Notes: generated from the letters alone by a model not told the origin. Shown: positions 48,703 to 60,902, counted from the stretch's first letter. The stretch is 64,000 bases of DNA from Mesostigma viride (GCA_009746045.1 RPFO01000814.1:1-64000); one strand, 5' to 3'. Made by a program: numbers and translations.

Positions 48703-49092
48703 CTAATAGCCCTGCTGCACCGCAAAATCAGCCCGCGTACGGCGGAGCATGATGTCAGCCATGGCCCGAGTCAGCGCCACCGACAAGCGCTGACGCCAAT
48801 ATGACGTCCAGGTCCGCGCCGACCATGGGGCCCGCTGGCCCTCCAGGTCCAGCCGGTCCTCCCGGAGCCGGCAACACTCCTTGAAGAAGGCGGAGGTCAG
48901 GGGCCCCATGGCCCCAAACTCCTCCAGGACAAAGGGCACCACACGATGGTGCCCGACGTCGCCGTAGGCCAGGAGCTTGGCCCGCTCCGCCCGGTCCGCC
49001 GTGTAACCTGCCGTGAGGGAGGCCCCAGCCACGTGGCTAAGAGCCAAGGGCCGCGCCACCGAAACGTCAATAAGCAGATGCCGGCCACCCCC
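48703..49092 (-). CDS. R2-like ORF, C-terminal part of the restriction-like endonuclease
   Basis: After the C5 run the frame reads GRHLLIDVSVARPLAL, which supplies the second acidic strand of the PD-(D/E)xK core begun by RPDIVV. The C-terminal region then runs through GHHRVVPFVLEEFGAM and TRAMADIMLRRTRADF to a stop at 48703. In R2 elements this nuclease nicks the target to prime reverse transcription. Confidence 0.75.
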   Translation of the reverse strand, partial: GGGRHLLIDVSVARPLALSHVAGASLTAGYTADRAERAKLLAYGDVGHHRVVPFVLEEFGAMGPLTSAFFKECCRLREDRLDLEGQRAPWSARTWTSYWRQRLSVALTRAMADIMLRRTRADFAVQQGY

Positions 49093-50866
49093 TCAAAGTC
49101 CAGCACCACGATGTCAGGCCGGTGGTTGGGGGAATAGAAGGCAGCGCCATCCGCATCCTCGGACCGGATGTTCGCGTGGGGGAAAACCGACCGAATCATG
49201 GCGAGCACCACCGTCAGGAGGACAGTGTGCAAATACAAATACCAATTCTGATTCTGTTGGCCCCCCATGCAGGCAAGGTAGTGAGTCCCCGTGGGATCCA
49301 GCGGCTGCCCACAGCTACCACAAGGCCGCCCGGCCGGAACAAGAGGCTGCGGGGCAAATAGCTGGTGCCGGAGCGCCACCGAGTAGTGGCTGGGAGCCAA
49401 GGCGAATGGGGGGGCCATGGGAAGAGCACGAAGGTACGCCGAGCCCACACTCCGCAAGGAAAGCGAGAACAGCCACGCACGTCCCTGGGCGTTGAGGTCC
49501 GCGAAAAGAGCAATCCAATCAGCCGTGTGCAGAATACCCGCGTAGGTTTTCTGGTGTTTATCGATGACGCGAGCAGGGAATGCGGCGGGAGATTGAACGG
49601 AGGCGACCGAGGGAGTGCCGCGAGGGAGGTGGCGCTGTACCGCCTGAGCGGCACGGACGGGAGAACAGGCCTGCTGGATCTCAGCATAGGCCTCCTGGAT
49701 GGCGGTGACGAAGGGCAAAGGGCTGCTGGGGTCCAGGAGGTCAGGCGCTGCCGTTGCCAAAAGGGGCAGGAGCCGGCAGCTTTCCGCCCACGACTGAGCG
49801 ACGGAGCCCAAAAATGCTGCTGGGGCCAGCCGGGCGGCACGAGTCAGACCGCAGCCACCCATCCGTGCAGGCAGGGAGGCAATGCGAATAGCATGTGGCG
49901 GGAGGTCGGGGCCCGGGACCAGCTGCGCCAAGGCCGACTGGATGCGTTCGTCGTGGCCCTCGGCGGCCAGCCGGACCTGAGCCGGAAGAGCGCCCCGGAG
50001 CCAGTGAACGACGCGAGGGTGAGCGCAAAACCACAGAAGCAGACCCTTGGTCTGCGAATCATGAAGGCGCGCAATCAAGGGCAGTACCTCAGTGCGTGCC
50101 TCGAGGGCGGCCCGCAGAGCATCGATGACAAACGCGGGGTCGCCAACCGGAACGCCGAGGACATCCAACCCATGGAGGCGCTCGTCCCGGCCCAAGAGCT
50201 GGGGCGGAAAGCCGGAGCAATCACCTTGGGGCGAGTACACCGCGCACTTGGCCAGGGTCAACTGGAGGTTGATGTCGGCCACCGCGGTCTGCAGTGCCAG
50301 CAGAGCCGCGGTGGTGTCCGGCACAGGGCCCAGAAGGTAGATATCATCCAAGTAGGCCTGAATAGCGACCGCCGGGTGGGCAGCATGGACCGCTTGGAGG
50401 CAACCCTGGAGGGGGGCGGCAAAGTACAGGGGTCCCAGGGGGTCCCCTTGCTGGGTGCCCGACCGCGACAGCAGGCCGCCGCGAGTGCCGTCCTCCATGA
50501 TGTGAACCAGTTGGCCGGGCTGGCCGTAGCACACGGCTGTCCAAGCGTACAAGTCCTCGAAGGACTCCATGACGGCCGCAAACATGCTGGCGCGGGACAG
50601 ACTGTTGAACGCGTTGTGGCAGTCGACCTTGACGACAGCGTGGGTGGGGTGGGCCTCGAGGTAGGCCTGCACCGAATGGATGAGGATATCCGCCCCGCCT
50701 GGAGTCGTCACCCCCAGCTGGGCCGCCACCGAGGTCTCACCCGCTGCGAGGGGCGGGCAGAAAAAGGCACGGAGCTCGGGCGCCTTTTGGCGGCAGATCA
50801 CTTTGCCCACGAGCTTGCGGAGCACCTCACCGCAGGCGATCGGGCGCACCTTGCCCTCGGGGGGGG
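49093..50866 (-). CDS. R2-like ORF, reverse transcriptase and CCHC segment
   Basis: It begins APPEGKVRPIACGEVLRKLVG (RT motif 1-2), then VKVDCHNAFNSLSR (motif A), GTQQGDPLGPLYF (motif B) and AYLDDIYLLG (motif C, about 50343-50354). After the thumb comes CGSCGQPLDPTGTHYLAC (about 49267-49322, C-x2-C-x9-H-x3-C), then RPDIVVLDFEG, the first half of the endonuclease core. The frame breaks at the C5 run 49088-49092. This RT would copy its RNA at a nicked target. Confidence 0.88.
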
Positions 50867-52501
50867 CAAGACACCCTTGAGCAGAGCGAGGAGGCGAGCG
50901 CCCGCTAACCACTCGCGCGCAGCGGGAGGAACGCGACCAGCCGCCAGGTCAATGAGGGTGTCAAAGAGAATGTCCTCGCCCCCATGCCCCACCAGGACCT
51001 CCAAGTGCTCGTAGCGCCAGCCCGACGGCCCGGTAGAGGAAGCCCGCGGGACCGCACGCATCACCTCCAGGAAGCAGTCGCGGTCCAGCCGGAGGGGGGC
51101 CGGCAGGGGGTCCGGCACGGGCAGCTGGAATCCGGGCTCCGCAGGGTGAAGAGCCTCCAAGGCCGCCAGGGTAGCCGCATTGGCGGGGGCCAGCTTGGCC
51201 ATTTCCAAGCGGGTCATGGCCCGGCTGAGCTGCCCCTCGCGGACGAGGCGGATGACGTCGGCGGCCACCCGCTCGAAGTTGACCTCCCCCGACAGCCGGG
51301 CCGTGCGCGGGGGCGGCACGCCAAACAGCCCCTCCCAGTCCCCCTGCAGAAAGCGTCGGCAACGGGCAATAACCGCACCCTGGAGGCCGCGCACACCACG
51401 CCCGAGAGGGGTGAGGAGCAGGCGGGGGGTCACCATGTGCAGTTTAAAGCCCAGCGGGTCGTCCGGAGCGGCGTGCATGCGCCGGAGAGAAACGATTGCA
51501 CATTGCGCGAAAAGGCTACGCGCGCGGTGGGGGAGGTCGGTCAGGGTAGACGTCGGGTTGATGGCGCATGCATCCCAGGGAACCGTGTCAAGCCAACGCC
51601 AACTGGCCGAGTAGTCGGGCGGCGGGGGCTGGGAGCCGGTGGGAGCCGAGGCGGGAGGGGGGGAGGGGGCCGGGACTGCTGGCCGGTTGAGGGGCCGTTG
51701 AGCAACACAGGCGCGCGCGTGCTGAGCGCGCCCGTGAATGGAGTACACCCGCTGGCAGTGAGCTTCCGGGCACCGGTAACAGCTCATGGCCTGCAGATCC
51801 GCCGCGCCGAGATCGGGGTGCACAGCGCGAAGGTGCTGGCAGAGGAGGTTACGGTTGTGGAACACACCCGCACACGGGGACCCCGTGGGAAGCAGCACGG
51901 CACACCGGTGAAGGCCGTCGGCGGGCGCTGAGTGGCGGGGAGCGGCGCCAGCAAAGGCAGGACGTGGGGCCTGCGGCGTCTCCCCAGCCGGGCCGGCAGG
52001 CGCGCGCACCACGACCCGACCAGCGCCCGGCATGCCCGCCGGGGCCACGGAGGAGGCAGTGCCCACCGGGGAGACCCCCAGCGGAGGGGGATCGAGAACG
52101 CCGGCGCCCCTCCCAGGGGGACTCGCCAGCGCGCCCGCGACCACCCCAGGCCCCGGCAACGAGGCCGGGGGCGGCGGCCGAGGGGTCGGGGAGGCAGCTG
52201 GCCCCGGGGCCCGGTGGGGACCCGGCAGGGGACCCAGCGAGACCGGGGGCGGGCCGAGAGGAAGCGCAGTCCCAGGGGGCGGCACAACAGCCCGGCACAA
52301 CGGGCAGCGCGGCACGGAGTGGAGCAAGCTGCGCGCGATGCACGCTTGATGGAATGTGTGGCCGCACGCGGGCAGGCGACACAAGCCATCCCCCGGCCGG
52401 AAGGGCTCAAGGCAGATGGCACAGGAGCCCGACTCGGGGTCGTCCCCCTCCAGAAGGGACCGGACATGAGGGGGGGCGGGTCCCAGCCGGCCTCCCAGCA
52501 A
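50867..52501 (-). CDS. R2-like ORF, RING-H2 and C2H2 finger segment leading into RT
   Basis: The RING-H2 finger (about 52297-52424) reads CAICLEPF, then CGHTFHQAC, then CPLC, with the C3H2C3 spacing typical of E3 ubiquitin ligases. Two zinc-finger motifs follow: CAVLLPTGSPC...HLRAVH (about 51790-51905) and CYRCPEAHCQRVY...H. RT approach helices then follow to WLAGARLLALLKGVL. The frame breaks at the G8 run 50859-50866 and RT continues in the next segment. Ubiquitin ligase activity is inferred from the finger type. Confidence 0.75.
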
Positions 52502-53040
52502 CCCGGGAGAGCAGCAATCTGGGCGCGCGAGAGGATGCCGACCGGTTGGTCAGCCGCGGGGTGCCATTCGTGCGGGATGCCTGCCAACTCCAGGATGTCG
52601 TGGAGGAAGGCAGAAACAGGCGTCCCCGCGGTTAGGGGCTGGGCGCGCCCGGCCGAGTCCACCAAGATGGCCTGGCCGCCCTGAACCGCGATGGGGGCCC
52701 CGAACTCCACACGCAGCATGGCGGCCTGCGCCAGGCTGAGGGAGGTGATGAGAAAGCCCCCACTGGCAACCGGGCCGGGAGGCGGGGCCTGGGCGTCCAA
52801 GAAGAGGCGAAGCTGCCGCGGGGACATGAGGCCCAGGTCGGCGCCGCCCGCGAGGTAGGCCGCCCGCACCGAGACCTGTGCGTCTCGAGCCACCGCCGTG
52901 ACGAACTCGACCACCTCCTGACCCACCCGCTCGTCCAGGGAAAGCAGCTCTTCCTGCCGGGCGGCCGGGAGATGCCACGGCAGCCGGCAGCCGGCGTGAT
53001 ATCCTTCCAAGACATACCCCCAAAGAGTCGAGGCCGTCAC
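52478..53040 (-). CDS. R2-like ORF, second segment of unknown function
   Basis: It continues after the G6 run with ASTLWGYVLEGYHAG, ELLSLDERVGQEVVEFV and FLITSLSLAQAAMLRVEFGAP, ending near GCWEAGW before the G7 run at 52470. It looks coding, with mixed hydrophobic and charged residues and no low complexity, but no domain was recognised. The frame beyond 52470 is out of register; the RING segment continues. Confidence 0.55.
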
Positions 53041-53867
53041 CGGGGGGCGGCGGAAAGAAATGTCGCCCGCACCTGCGCAACTAGGGCCAGGAAGGCCGGG
53101 GGCCTAGGGAGCGAGGGGAAGGCGGCCTGGACCCGACCGCGTCCAGCAACAAAGGGCAGTACGCCCAAGAAAAGGTGGCGCGGCCCACCACGCCGACAAT
53201 GTGCGAGGGCGGCCACGAGGTGAACGCGTGGGCCCGGGGGCCGCCGTCCCACGCGGCAAGGACGGGGGTGGCGGCTGGGTGGCCAACCGCGGCCGGGGGA
53301 AGGGAGGCCAGAGCGTCGGGGAGCGAGGGGCCGGGGGCGGGCGCCGGGGTCGCCAGGCCCGCCGGGGGTCGGCCGGGCCAGCCCAGGCGACAGCGCCGCG
53401 CCCCCGTCGGCGGGGCCAGGCGACGGGTGGGGCCCCGGGGCCGAGGGCGCCAGGGCCCGAGCAACGGCGGCCCCATCGGGCAGGCCACGGCCCGCCCCGA
53501 GGGCCTCGGCAGGGGGGCACACGGGGCAGGGGGCCGGAGCACCCAGCGGGGAGGGCAGCCCGGGGGCCCGCCGGGGGGGACAGCGCGGGCACGTCCAGGA
53601 GCCCGGCGGGACCCGGTAGAGCCGGGGAGTAAGACACTGCAAGTGCCACCCGGAATTGCAAGCATCACAAACTAACATGTGGTGCCCGCGGTGCCCGCTC
53701 CGGCAGACCTCGCAGACCAAGGAGGGGGAGACCGGGGCGCCCGAGCCCCCCGCAGCCGGGTCGCCCACCTCCGCAAGAAGGGCCGCAAGCCGAGAGGACC
53801 GCCGAGGCGCCAACCGGGGAGCGGGGGAGCCGTTGGGCGAAGGGGGTCGTGGGTCGTCCATGAACAA
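53037..53867 (-). CDS. R2-like ORF, N-terminal segment with PHD finger
   Basis: 276 codons, starting MFMDDPRPPSPNG. A C4HC3 PHD finger (about 53570-53720) reads CEVC, then CDACNSGWHLQC, then CPRC, with the typical W two residues before the final CPRC. PHD fingers usually read histone H3 tails, which could guide target choice (inference). A Pro/Gly/Ala-rich stretch follows. The frame ends at the G6 run at 53042-53047; the protein continues in the next segment. Confidence 0.75.
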   Translation of the reverse strand: MFMDDPRPPSPNGSPAPRLAPRRSSRLAALLAEVGDPAAGGSGAPVSPSLVCEVCRSGHRGHHMLVCDACNSGWHLQCLTPRLYRVPPGSWTCPRCPPRRAPGLPSPLGAPAPCPVCPPAEALGAGRGLPDGAAVARALAPSAPGPHPSPGPADGGAALSPGLARPTPGGPGDPGARPRPLAPRRSGLPSPGRGWPPSRHPRPCRVGRRPPGPRVHLVAALAHCRRGGPRHLFLGVLPFVAGRGRVQAAFPSLPRPPAFLALVAQVRATFLSAAPR

Positions 53868-53975
53868 TCAGGGCAGGCGTGGCAGCCACCGAGGGGGGGG
53901 GCGGGGGGTGTGGGGGGCGGAGCCCCCCACGCGGGGGGTTTGGGGGGCGGCAGCCCCCCAACGCGCTGCGGTCGC
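53868..53975. other. G/C-rich inverted stretch between the R2-like ORF and the satellite
   Basis: G7-8 runs and GGGGGGC...GCCCCCC inverted pairs (about 53894-53965) could fold into stable hairpins. It is either the 5' UTR of the R2-like element or junction sequence. Confidence 0.5.
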
Positions 53976-56900
53976 GGTACCGCCTGCCGTCCGGCACTTT
54001 GAAGCCCGCCGGTGCTATAATTCCTATCGTCCACGCATGTTTTCCCCTGCCTCAAACCGCACGTTGCATTTAAATCTGGAGCCCAAAATTCACTGAAAAC
54101 GTGTGCCAGCCGGTAGCAAACTGGGCCAAGCTGCCACGGAATGGTGGTACCGCCTGCCGTCCGGCACTTTGAAGCCCGCCGGTGCTATAATTCCTATCGT
54201 CCACGCATGTTTTCCCCTGCCTCAAACCGCACGTTGCATTTAAATCTGGAGCCCAAAATTCACTGAAAACGTGTGCCAGCCGGTAGCAAACTGGGCCAAG
54301 CTGCCACGGAATGGTGGTACCGCCTGCCGTCCGGCACTTTGAAGCCCGCCGGTGCTATAATTCCTATCGTCCACGCATGTTTTCCCCTGCCTCAAACCGC
54401 ACGTTGCATTTAAATCTGGAGCCCAAAATTCACTGAAAACGTGTGCCAGCCGGTAGCAAACTGGGCCAAGCTGCCACGGAATGGTGGTACCGCCTGCCGT
54501 CCGGCACTTTGAAGCCCGCCGGTGCTATAATTCCTATCGTCCACGCATGTTTTCCCCTGCCTCAAACCGCACGTTGCATTTAAATCTGGAGCCCAAAATT
54601 CACTGAAAACGTGTGCCAGCCGGTAGCAAACTGGGCCAAGCTGCCACGGAATGGTGGTACCGCCTGCCGTCCGGCACTTTGAAGCCCGCCGGTGCTATAA
54701 TTCCTATCGTCCACGCATGTTTTCCCCTGCCTCAAACCGCACGTTGCATTTAAATCTGGAGCCCAAAATTCACTGAAAACGTGTGCCAGCCGGTAGCAAA
54801 CTGGGCCAAGCTGCCACGGAATGGTGGTACCGCCTGCCGTCCGGCACTTTGAAGCCCGCCGGTGCTATAATTCCTATCGTCCACGCATGTTTTCCCCTGC
54901 CTCAAACCGCACGTTGCATTTAAATCTGGAGCCCAAAATTCACTGAAAACGTGTGCCAGCCGGTAGCAAACTGGGCCAAGCTGCCACGGAATGGTGGTAC
55001 CGCCTGCCGTCCGGCACTTTGAAGCCCGCCGGTGCTATAATTCCTATCGTCCACGCATGTTTTCCCCTGCCTCAAACCGCACGTTGCATTTAAATCTGGA
55101 GCCCAAAATTCACTGAAAACGTGTGCCAGCCGGTAGCAAACTGGGCCAAGCTGCCACGGAATGGTGGTACCGCCTGCCGTCCGGCACTTTGAAGCCCGCC
55201 GGTGCTATAATTCCTATCGTCCACGCATGTTTTCCCCTGCCTCAAACCGCACGTTGCATTTAAATCTGGAGCCCAAAATTCACTGAAAACGTGTGCCAGC
55301 CGGTAGCAAACTGGGCCAAGCTGCCACGGAATGGTGGTACCGCCTGCCGTCCGGCACTTTGAAGCCCGCCGGTGCTATAATTCCTATCGTCCACGCATGT
55401 TTTCCCCTGCCTCAAACCGCACGTTGCATTTAAATCTGGAGCCCAAAATTCACTGAAAACGTGTGCCAGCCGGTAGCAAACTGGGCCAAGCTGCCACGGA
55501 ATGGTGGTACCGCCTGCCGTCCGGCACTTTGAAGCCCGCCGGTGCTATAATTCCTATCGTCCACGCATGTTTTCCCCTGCCTCAAACCGCACGTTGCATT
55601 TAAATCTGGAGCCCAAAATTCACTGAAAACGTGTGCCAGCCGGTAGCAAACTGGGCCAAGCTGCCACGGAATGGTGGTACCGCCTGCCGTCCGGCACTTT
55701 GAAGCCCGCCGGTGCTATAATTCCTATCGTCCACGCATGTTTTCCCCTGCCTCAAACCGCACGTTGCATTTAAATCTGGAGCCCAAAATTCACTGAAAAC
55801 GTGTGCCAGCCGGTAGCAAACTGGGCCAAGCTGCCACGGAATGGTGGTACCGCCTGCCGTCCGGCACTTTGAAGCCCGCCGGTGCTATAATTCCTATCGT
55901 CCACGCATGTTTTCCCCTGCCTCAAACCGCACGTTGCATTTAAATCTGGAGCCCAAAATTCACTGAAAACGTGTGCCAGCCGGTAGCAAACTGGGCCAAG
56001 CTGCCACGGAATGGTGGTACCGCCTGCCGTCCGGCACTTTGAAGCCCGCCGGTGCTATAATTCCTATCGTCCACGCATGTTTTCCCCTGCCTCAAACCGC
56101 ACGTTGCATTTAAATCTGGAGCCCAAAATTCACTGAAAACGTGTGCCAGCCGGTAGCAAACTGGGCCAAGCTGCCACGGAATGGTGGTACCGCCTGCCGT
56201 CCGGCACTTTGAAGCCCGCCGGTGCTATAATTCCTATCGTCCACGCATGTTTTCCCCTGCCTCAAACCGCACGTTGCATTTAAATCTGGAGCCCAAAATT
56301 CACTGAAAACGTGTGCCAGCCGGTAGCAAACTGGGCCAAGCTGCCACGGAATGGTGGTACCGCCTGCCGTCCGGCACTTTGAAGCCCGCCGGTGCTATAA
56401 TTCCTATCGTCCACGCATGTTTTCCCCTGCCTCAAACCGCACGTTGCATTTAAATCTGGAGCCCAAAATTCACTGAAAACGTGTGCCAGCCGGTAGCAAA
56501 CTGGGCCAAGCTGCCACGGAATGGTGGTACCGCCTGCCGTCCGGCACTTTGAAGCCCGCCGGTGCTATAATTCCTATCGTCCACGCATGTTTTCCCCTGC
56601 CTCAAACCGCACGTTGCATTTAAATCTGGAGCCCAAAATTCACTGAAAACGTGTGCCAGCCGGTAGCAAACTGGGCCAAGCTGCCACGGAATGGTGGTAC
56701 CGCCTGCCGTCCGGCACTTTGAAGCCCGCCGGTGCTATAATTCCTATCGTCCACGCATGTTTTCCCCTGCCTCAAACCGCACGTTGCATTTAAATCTGGA
56801 GCCCAAAATTCACTGAAAACGTGTGCCAGCCGGTAGCAAACTGGGCCAAGCTGCCACGGAATGGTGGTACCGCCTGCCGTCCGGCACTTTGAAGCCCGCC

Positions 56901-59900
56901 GGTGCTATAATTCCTATCGTCCACGCATGTTTTCCCCTGCCTCAAACCGCACGTTGCATTTAAATCTGGAGCCCAAAATTCACTGAAAACGTGTGCCAGC
57001 CGGTAGCAAACTGGGCCAAGCTGCCACGGAATGGTGGTACCGCCTGCCGTCCGGCACTTTGAAGCCCGCCGGTGCTATAATTCCTATCGTCCACGCATGT
57101 TTTCCCCTGCCTCAAACCGCACGTTGCATTTAAATCTGGAGCCCAAAATTCACTGAAAACGTGTGCCAGCCGGTAGCAAACTGGGCCAAGCTGCCACGGA
57201 ATGGTGGTACCGCCTGCCGTCCGGCACTTTGAAGCCCGCCGGTGCTATAATTCCTATCGTCCACGCATGTTTTCCCCTGCCTCAAACCGCACGTTGCATT
57301 TAAATCTGGAGCCCAAAATTCACTGAAAACGTGTGCCAGCCGGTAGCAAACTGGGCCAAGCTGCCACGGAATGGTGGTACCGCCTGCCGTCCGGCACTTT
57401 GAAGCCCGCCGGTGCTATAATTCCTATCGTCCACGCATGTTTTCCCCTGCCTCAAACCGCACGTTGCATTTAAATCTGGAGCCCAAAATTCACTGAAAAC
57501 GTGTGCCAGCCGGTAGCAAACTGGGCCAAGCTGCCACGGAATGGTGGTACCGCCTGCCGTCCGGCACTTTGAAGCCCGCCGGTGCTATAATTCCTATCGT
57601 CCACGCATGTTTTCCCCTGCCTCAAACCGCACGTTGCATTTAAATCTGGAGCCCAAAATTCACTGAAAACGTGTGCCAGCCGGTAGCAAACTGGGCCAAG
57701 CTGCCACGGAATGGTGGTACCGCCTGCCGTCCGGCACTTTGAAGCCCGCCGGTGCTATAATTCCTATCGTCCACGCATGTTTTCCCCTGCCTCAAACCGC
57801 ACGTTGCATTTAAATCTGGAGCCCAAAATTCACTGAAAACGTGTGCCAGCCGGTAGCAAACTGGGCCAAGCTGCCACGGAATGGTGGTACCGCCTGCCGT
57901 CCGGCACTTTGAAGCCCGCCGGTGCTATAATTCCTATCGTCCACGCATGTTTTCCCCTGCCTCAAACCGCACGTTGCATTTAAATCTGGAGCCCAAAATT
58001 CACTGAAAACGTGTGCCAGCCGGTAGCAAACTGGGCCAAGCTGCCACGGAATGGTGGTACCGCCTGCCGTCCGGCACTTTGAAGCCCGCCGGTGCTATAA
58101 TTCCTATCGTCCACGCATGTTTTCCCCTGCCTCAAACCGCACGTTGCATTTAAATCTGGAGCCCAAAATTCACTGAAAACGTGTGCCAGCCGGTAGCAAA
58201 CTGGGCCAAGCTGCCACGGAATGGTGGTACCGCCTGCCGTCCGGCACTTTGAAGCCCGCCGGTGCTATAATTCCTATCGTCCACGCATGTTTTCCCCTGC
58301 CTCAAACCGCACGTTGCATTTAAATCTGGAGCCCAAAATTCACTGAAAACGTGTGCCAGCCGGTAGCAAACTGGGCCAAGCTGCCACGGAATGGTGGTAC
58401 CGCCTGCCGTCCGGCACTTTGAAGCCCGCCGGTGCTATAATTCCTATCGTCCACGCATGTTTTCCCCTGCCTCAAACCGCACGTTGCATTTAAATCTGGA
58501 GCCCAAAATTCACTGAAAACGTGTGCCAGCCGGTAGCAAACTGGGCCAAGCTGCCACGGAATGGTGGTACCGCCTGCCGTCCGGCACTTTGAAGCCCGCC
58601 GGTGCTATAATTCCTATCGTCCACGCATGTTTTCCCCTGCCTCAAACCGCACGTTGCATTTAAATCTGGAGCCCAAAATTCACTGAAAACGTGTGCCAGC
58701 CGGTAGCAAACTGGGCCAAGCTGCCACGGAATGGTGGTACCGCCTGCCGTCCGGCACTTTGAAGCCCGCCGGTGCTATAATTCCTATCGTCCACGCATGT
58801 TTTCCCCTGCCTCAAACCGCACGTTGCATTTAAATCTGGAGCCCAAAATTCACTGAAAACGTGTGCCAGCCGGTAGCAAACTGGGCCAAGCTGCCACGGA
58901 ATGGTGGTACCGCCTGCCGTCCGGCACTTTGAAGCCCGCCGGTGCTATAATTCCTATCGTCCACGCATGTTTTCCCCTGCCTCAAACCGCACGTTGCATT
59001 TAAATCTGGAGCCCAAAATTCACTGAAAACGTGTGCCAGCCGGTAGCAAACTGGGCCAAGCTGCCACGGAATGGTGGTACCGCCTGCCGTCCGGCACTTT
59101 GAAGCCCGCCGGTGCTATAATTCCTATCGTCCACGCATGTTTTCCCCTGCCTCAAACCGCACGTTGCATTTAAATCTGGAGCCCAAAATTCACTGAAAAC
59201 GTGTGCCAGCCGGTAGCAAACTGGGCCAAGCTGCCACGGAATGGTGGTACCGCCTGCCGTCCGGCACTTTGAAGCCCGCCGGTGCTATAATTCCTATCGT
59301 CCACGCATGTTTTCCCCTGCCTCAAACCGCACGTTGCATTTAAATCTGGAGCCCAAAATTCACTGAAAACGTGTGCCAGCCGGTAGCAAACTGGGCCAAG
59401 CTGCCACGGAATGGTGGTACCGCCTGCCGTCCGGCACTTTGAAGCCCGCCGGTGCTATAATTCCTATCGTCCACGCATGTTTTCCCCTGCCTCAAACCGC
59501 ACGTTGCATTTAAATCTGGAGCCCAAAATTCACTGAAAACGTGTGCCAGCCGGTAGCAAACTGGGCCAAGCTGCCACGGAATGGTGGTACCGCCTGCCGT
59601 CCGGCACTTTGAAGCCCGCCGGTGCTATAATTCCTATCGTCCACGCATGTTTTCCCCTGCCTCAAACCGCACGTTGCATTTAAATCTGGAGCCCAAAATT
59701 CACTGAAAACGTGTGCCAGCCGGTAGCAAACTGGGCCAAGCTGCCACGGAATGGTGGTACCGCCTGCCGTCCGGCACTTTGAAGCCCGCCGGTGCTATAA
59801 TTCCTATCGTCCACGCATGTTTTCCCCTGCCTCAAACCGCACGTTGCATTTAAATCTGGAGCCCAAAATTCACTGAAAACGTGTGCCAGCCGGTAGCAAA

Positions 59901-60447
59901 CTGGGCCAAGCTGCCACGGAATGGTGGTACCGCCTGCCGTCCGGCACTTTGAAGCCCGCCGGTGCTATAATTCCTATCGTCCACGCATGTTTTCCCCTGC
60001 CTCAAACCGCACGTTGCATTTAAATCTGGAGCCCAAAATTCACTGAAAACGTGTGCCAGCCGGTAGCAAACTGGGCCAAGCTGCCACGGAATGGTGGTAC
60101 CGCCTGCCGTCCGGCACTTTGAAGCCCGCCGGTGCTATAATTCCTATCGTCCACGCATGTTTTCCCCTGCCTCAAACCGCACGTTGCATTTAAATCTGGA
60201 GCCCAAAATTCACTGAAAACGTGTGCCAGCCGGTAGCAAACTGGGCCAAGCTGCCACGGAATGGTGGTACCGCCTGCCGTCCGGCACTTTGAAGCCCGCC
60301 GGTGCTATAATTCCTATCGTCCACGCATGTTTTCCCCTGCCTCAAACCGCACGTTGCATTTAAATCTGGAGCCCAAAATTCACTGAAAACGTGTGCCAGC
60401 CGGTAGCAAACTGGGCCAAGCTGCCACGGAATGGTGGTACCGCCTGC
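53976..60447. repeat. 170-bp satellite array, 38 tandem copies
   Basis: The unit starts GGTACCGCCTGCCGTCC and recurs at exactly 170-bp steps from 53976 to 60436, which is 38 whole copies plus 12 bases. By eye the copies look identical. The unit length is close to a nucleosome repeat, as in many centromeric satellites. The unit contains TGCTATAATTCC and a TTTAAA, with no coding signal. The array is interrupted by a solo LTR and resumes at 60903. Confidence 0.97.
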
Positions 60448-60902
60448 AGTTGGATGGAGACTAGGGACGACGAACAACTGCGAAAGCTGAGAGCGAATGA
60501 TGATTGTATTACAATAATACAATGAGAGAGCGATGAAAGCTGAGGGCTCAGAATGGAACTGGGCAGACTCGGATGCTGTGGCACTCCCCAGTGCTACGCC
60601 TATATGCCTATGGCGGTGCTACCTGCAGCACACGACCAGTGGACAAGTGTACACCGCAATGCCATGCGACCACGTCACTAGCAACCAGCTAAGACTCGGC
60701 CCGTCAGGCCCGGCTACACCGGACCTGGCGGGTCGAGCTAGCACCTAGGAACAGTCTGGCACTAACCGCACATCGGTCCACATGACACCTCAGTACCGTA
60801 CACCCTGCCGTACTGTACTGAGGTGTCCCGCTCAGCCGCGGTAGGCAATACGCGGCGCGCAGGCCGGAAATCCGTGTGTCAGCCTAAGCATCTCATCTAA
60901 CT
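60448..60902. repeat. Solo LTR (AGTT...AACT family) inserted in the satellite
   Basis: 455 bp, starting AGTTGGATGG and ending CATCTAACT. CCTGC from the satellite is present on both sides (60443-60447 and 60903-60907), so the 5-bp duplication is perfect. Inside is a 12-bp hairpin stem ACACCTCAGTAC (60785-60796) / GTACTGAGGTGT (60815-60826). No internal region is present, as expected after LTR-LTR recombination. The orientation was not determined. Confidence 0.85.

Larger units (their letters stand above)
48703..53867 (-). mobile_element. R2-like non-LTR retrotransposon with PHD and RING fingers, single ORF with homopolymer frameshifts
   Basis: Read on minus, the domains are PHD finger, unknown region, RING-H2 finger, two C2H2-type fingers, RT, CCHC knuckle, and a restriction-enzyme-like endonuclease. 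N-terminal zinc fingers, one RT and a C-terminal CCHC plus PD-(D/E)xK-type nuclease is the layout of the R2/early-branching non-LTR group. The four frame changes all fall at G/C runs: 53042-53047 (G6), 52470-52476 (G7), 50859-50866 (G8) and 49088-49092 (C5). One ORF of about 1700 residues is therefore likely. Composition is much more GC-rich than its neighbours. Confidence 0.85.

Noticed and set aside
49365-52684. Long plus-strand frames opposite the R2-like element
   Set aside because: They are shadows in very GC-rich sequence. The minus strand carries RT, RING, PHD and nuclease motifs.
53976-60447. CRISPR-like regular repeat array
   Set aside because: The whole 170-bp unit is repeated without unique spacers, and there are no cas genes. 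It is a tandem satellite.
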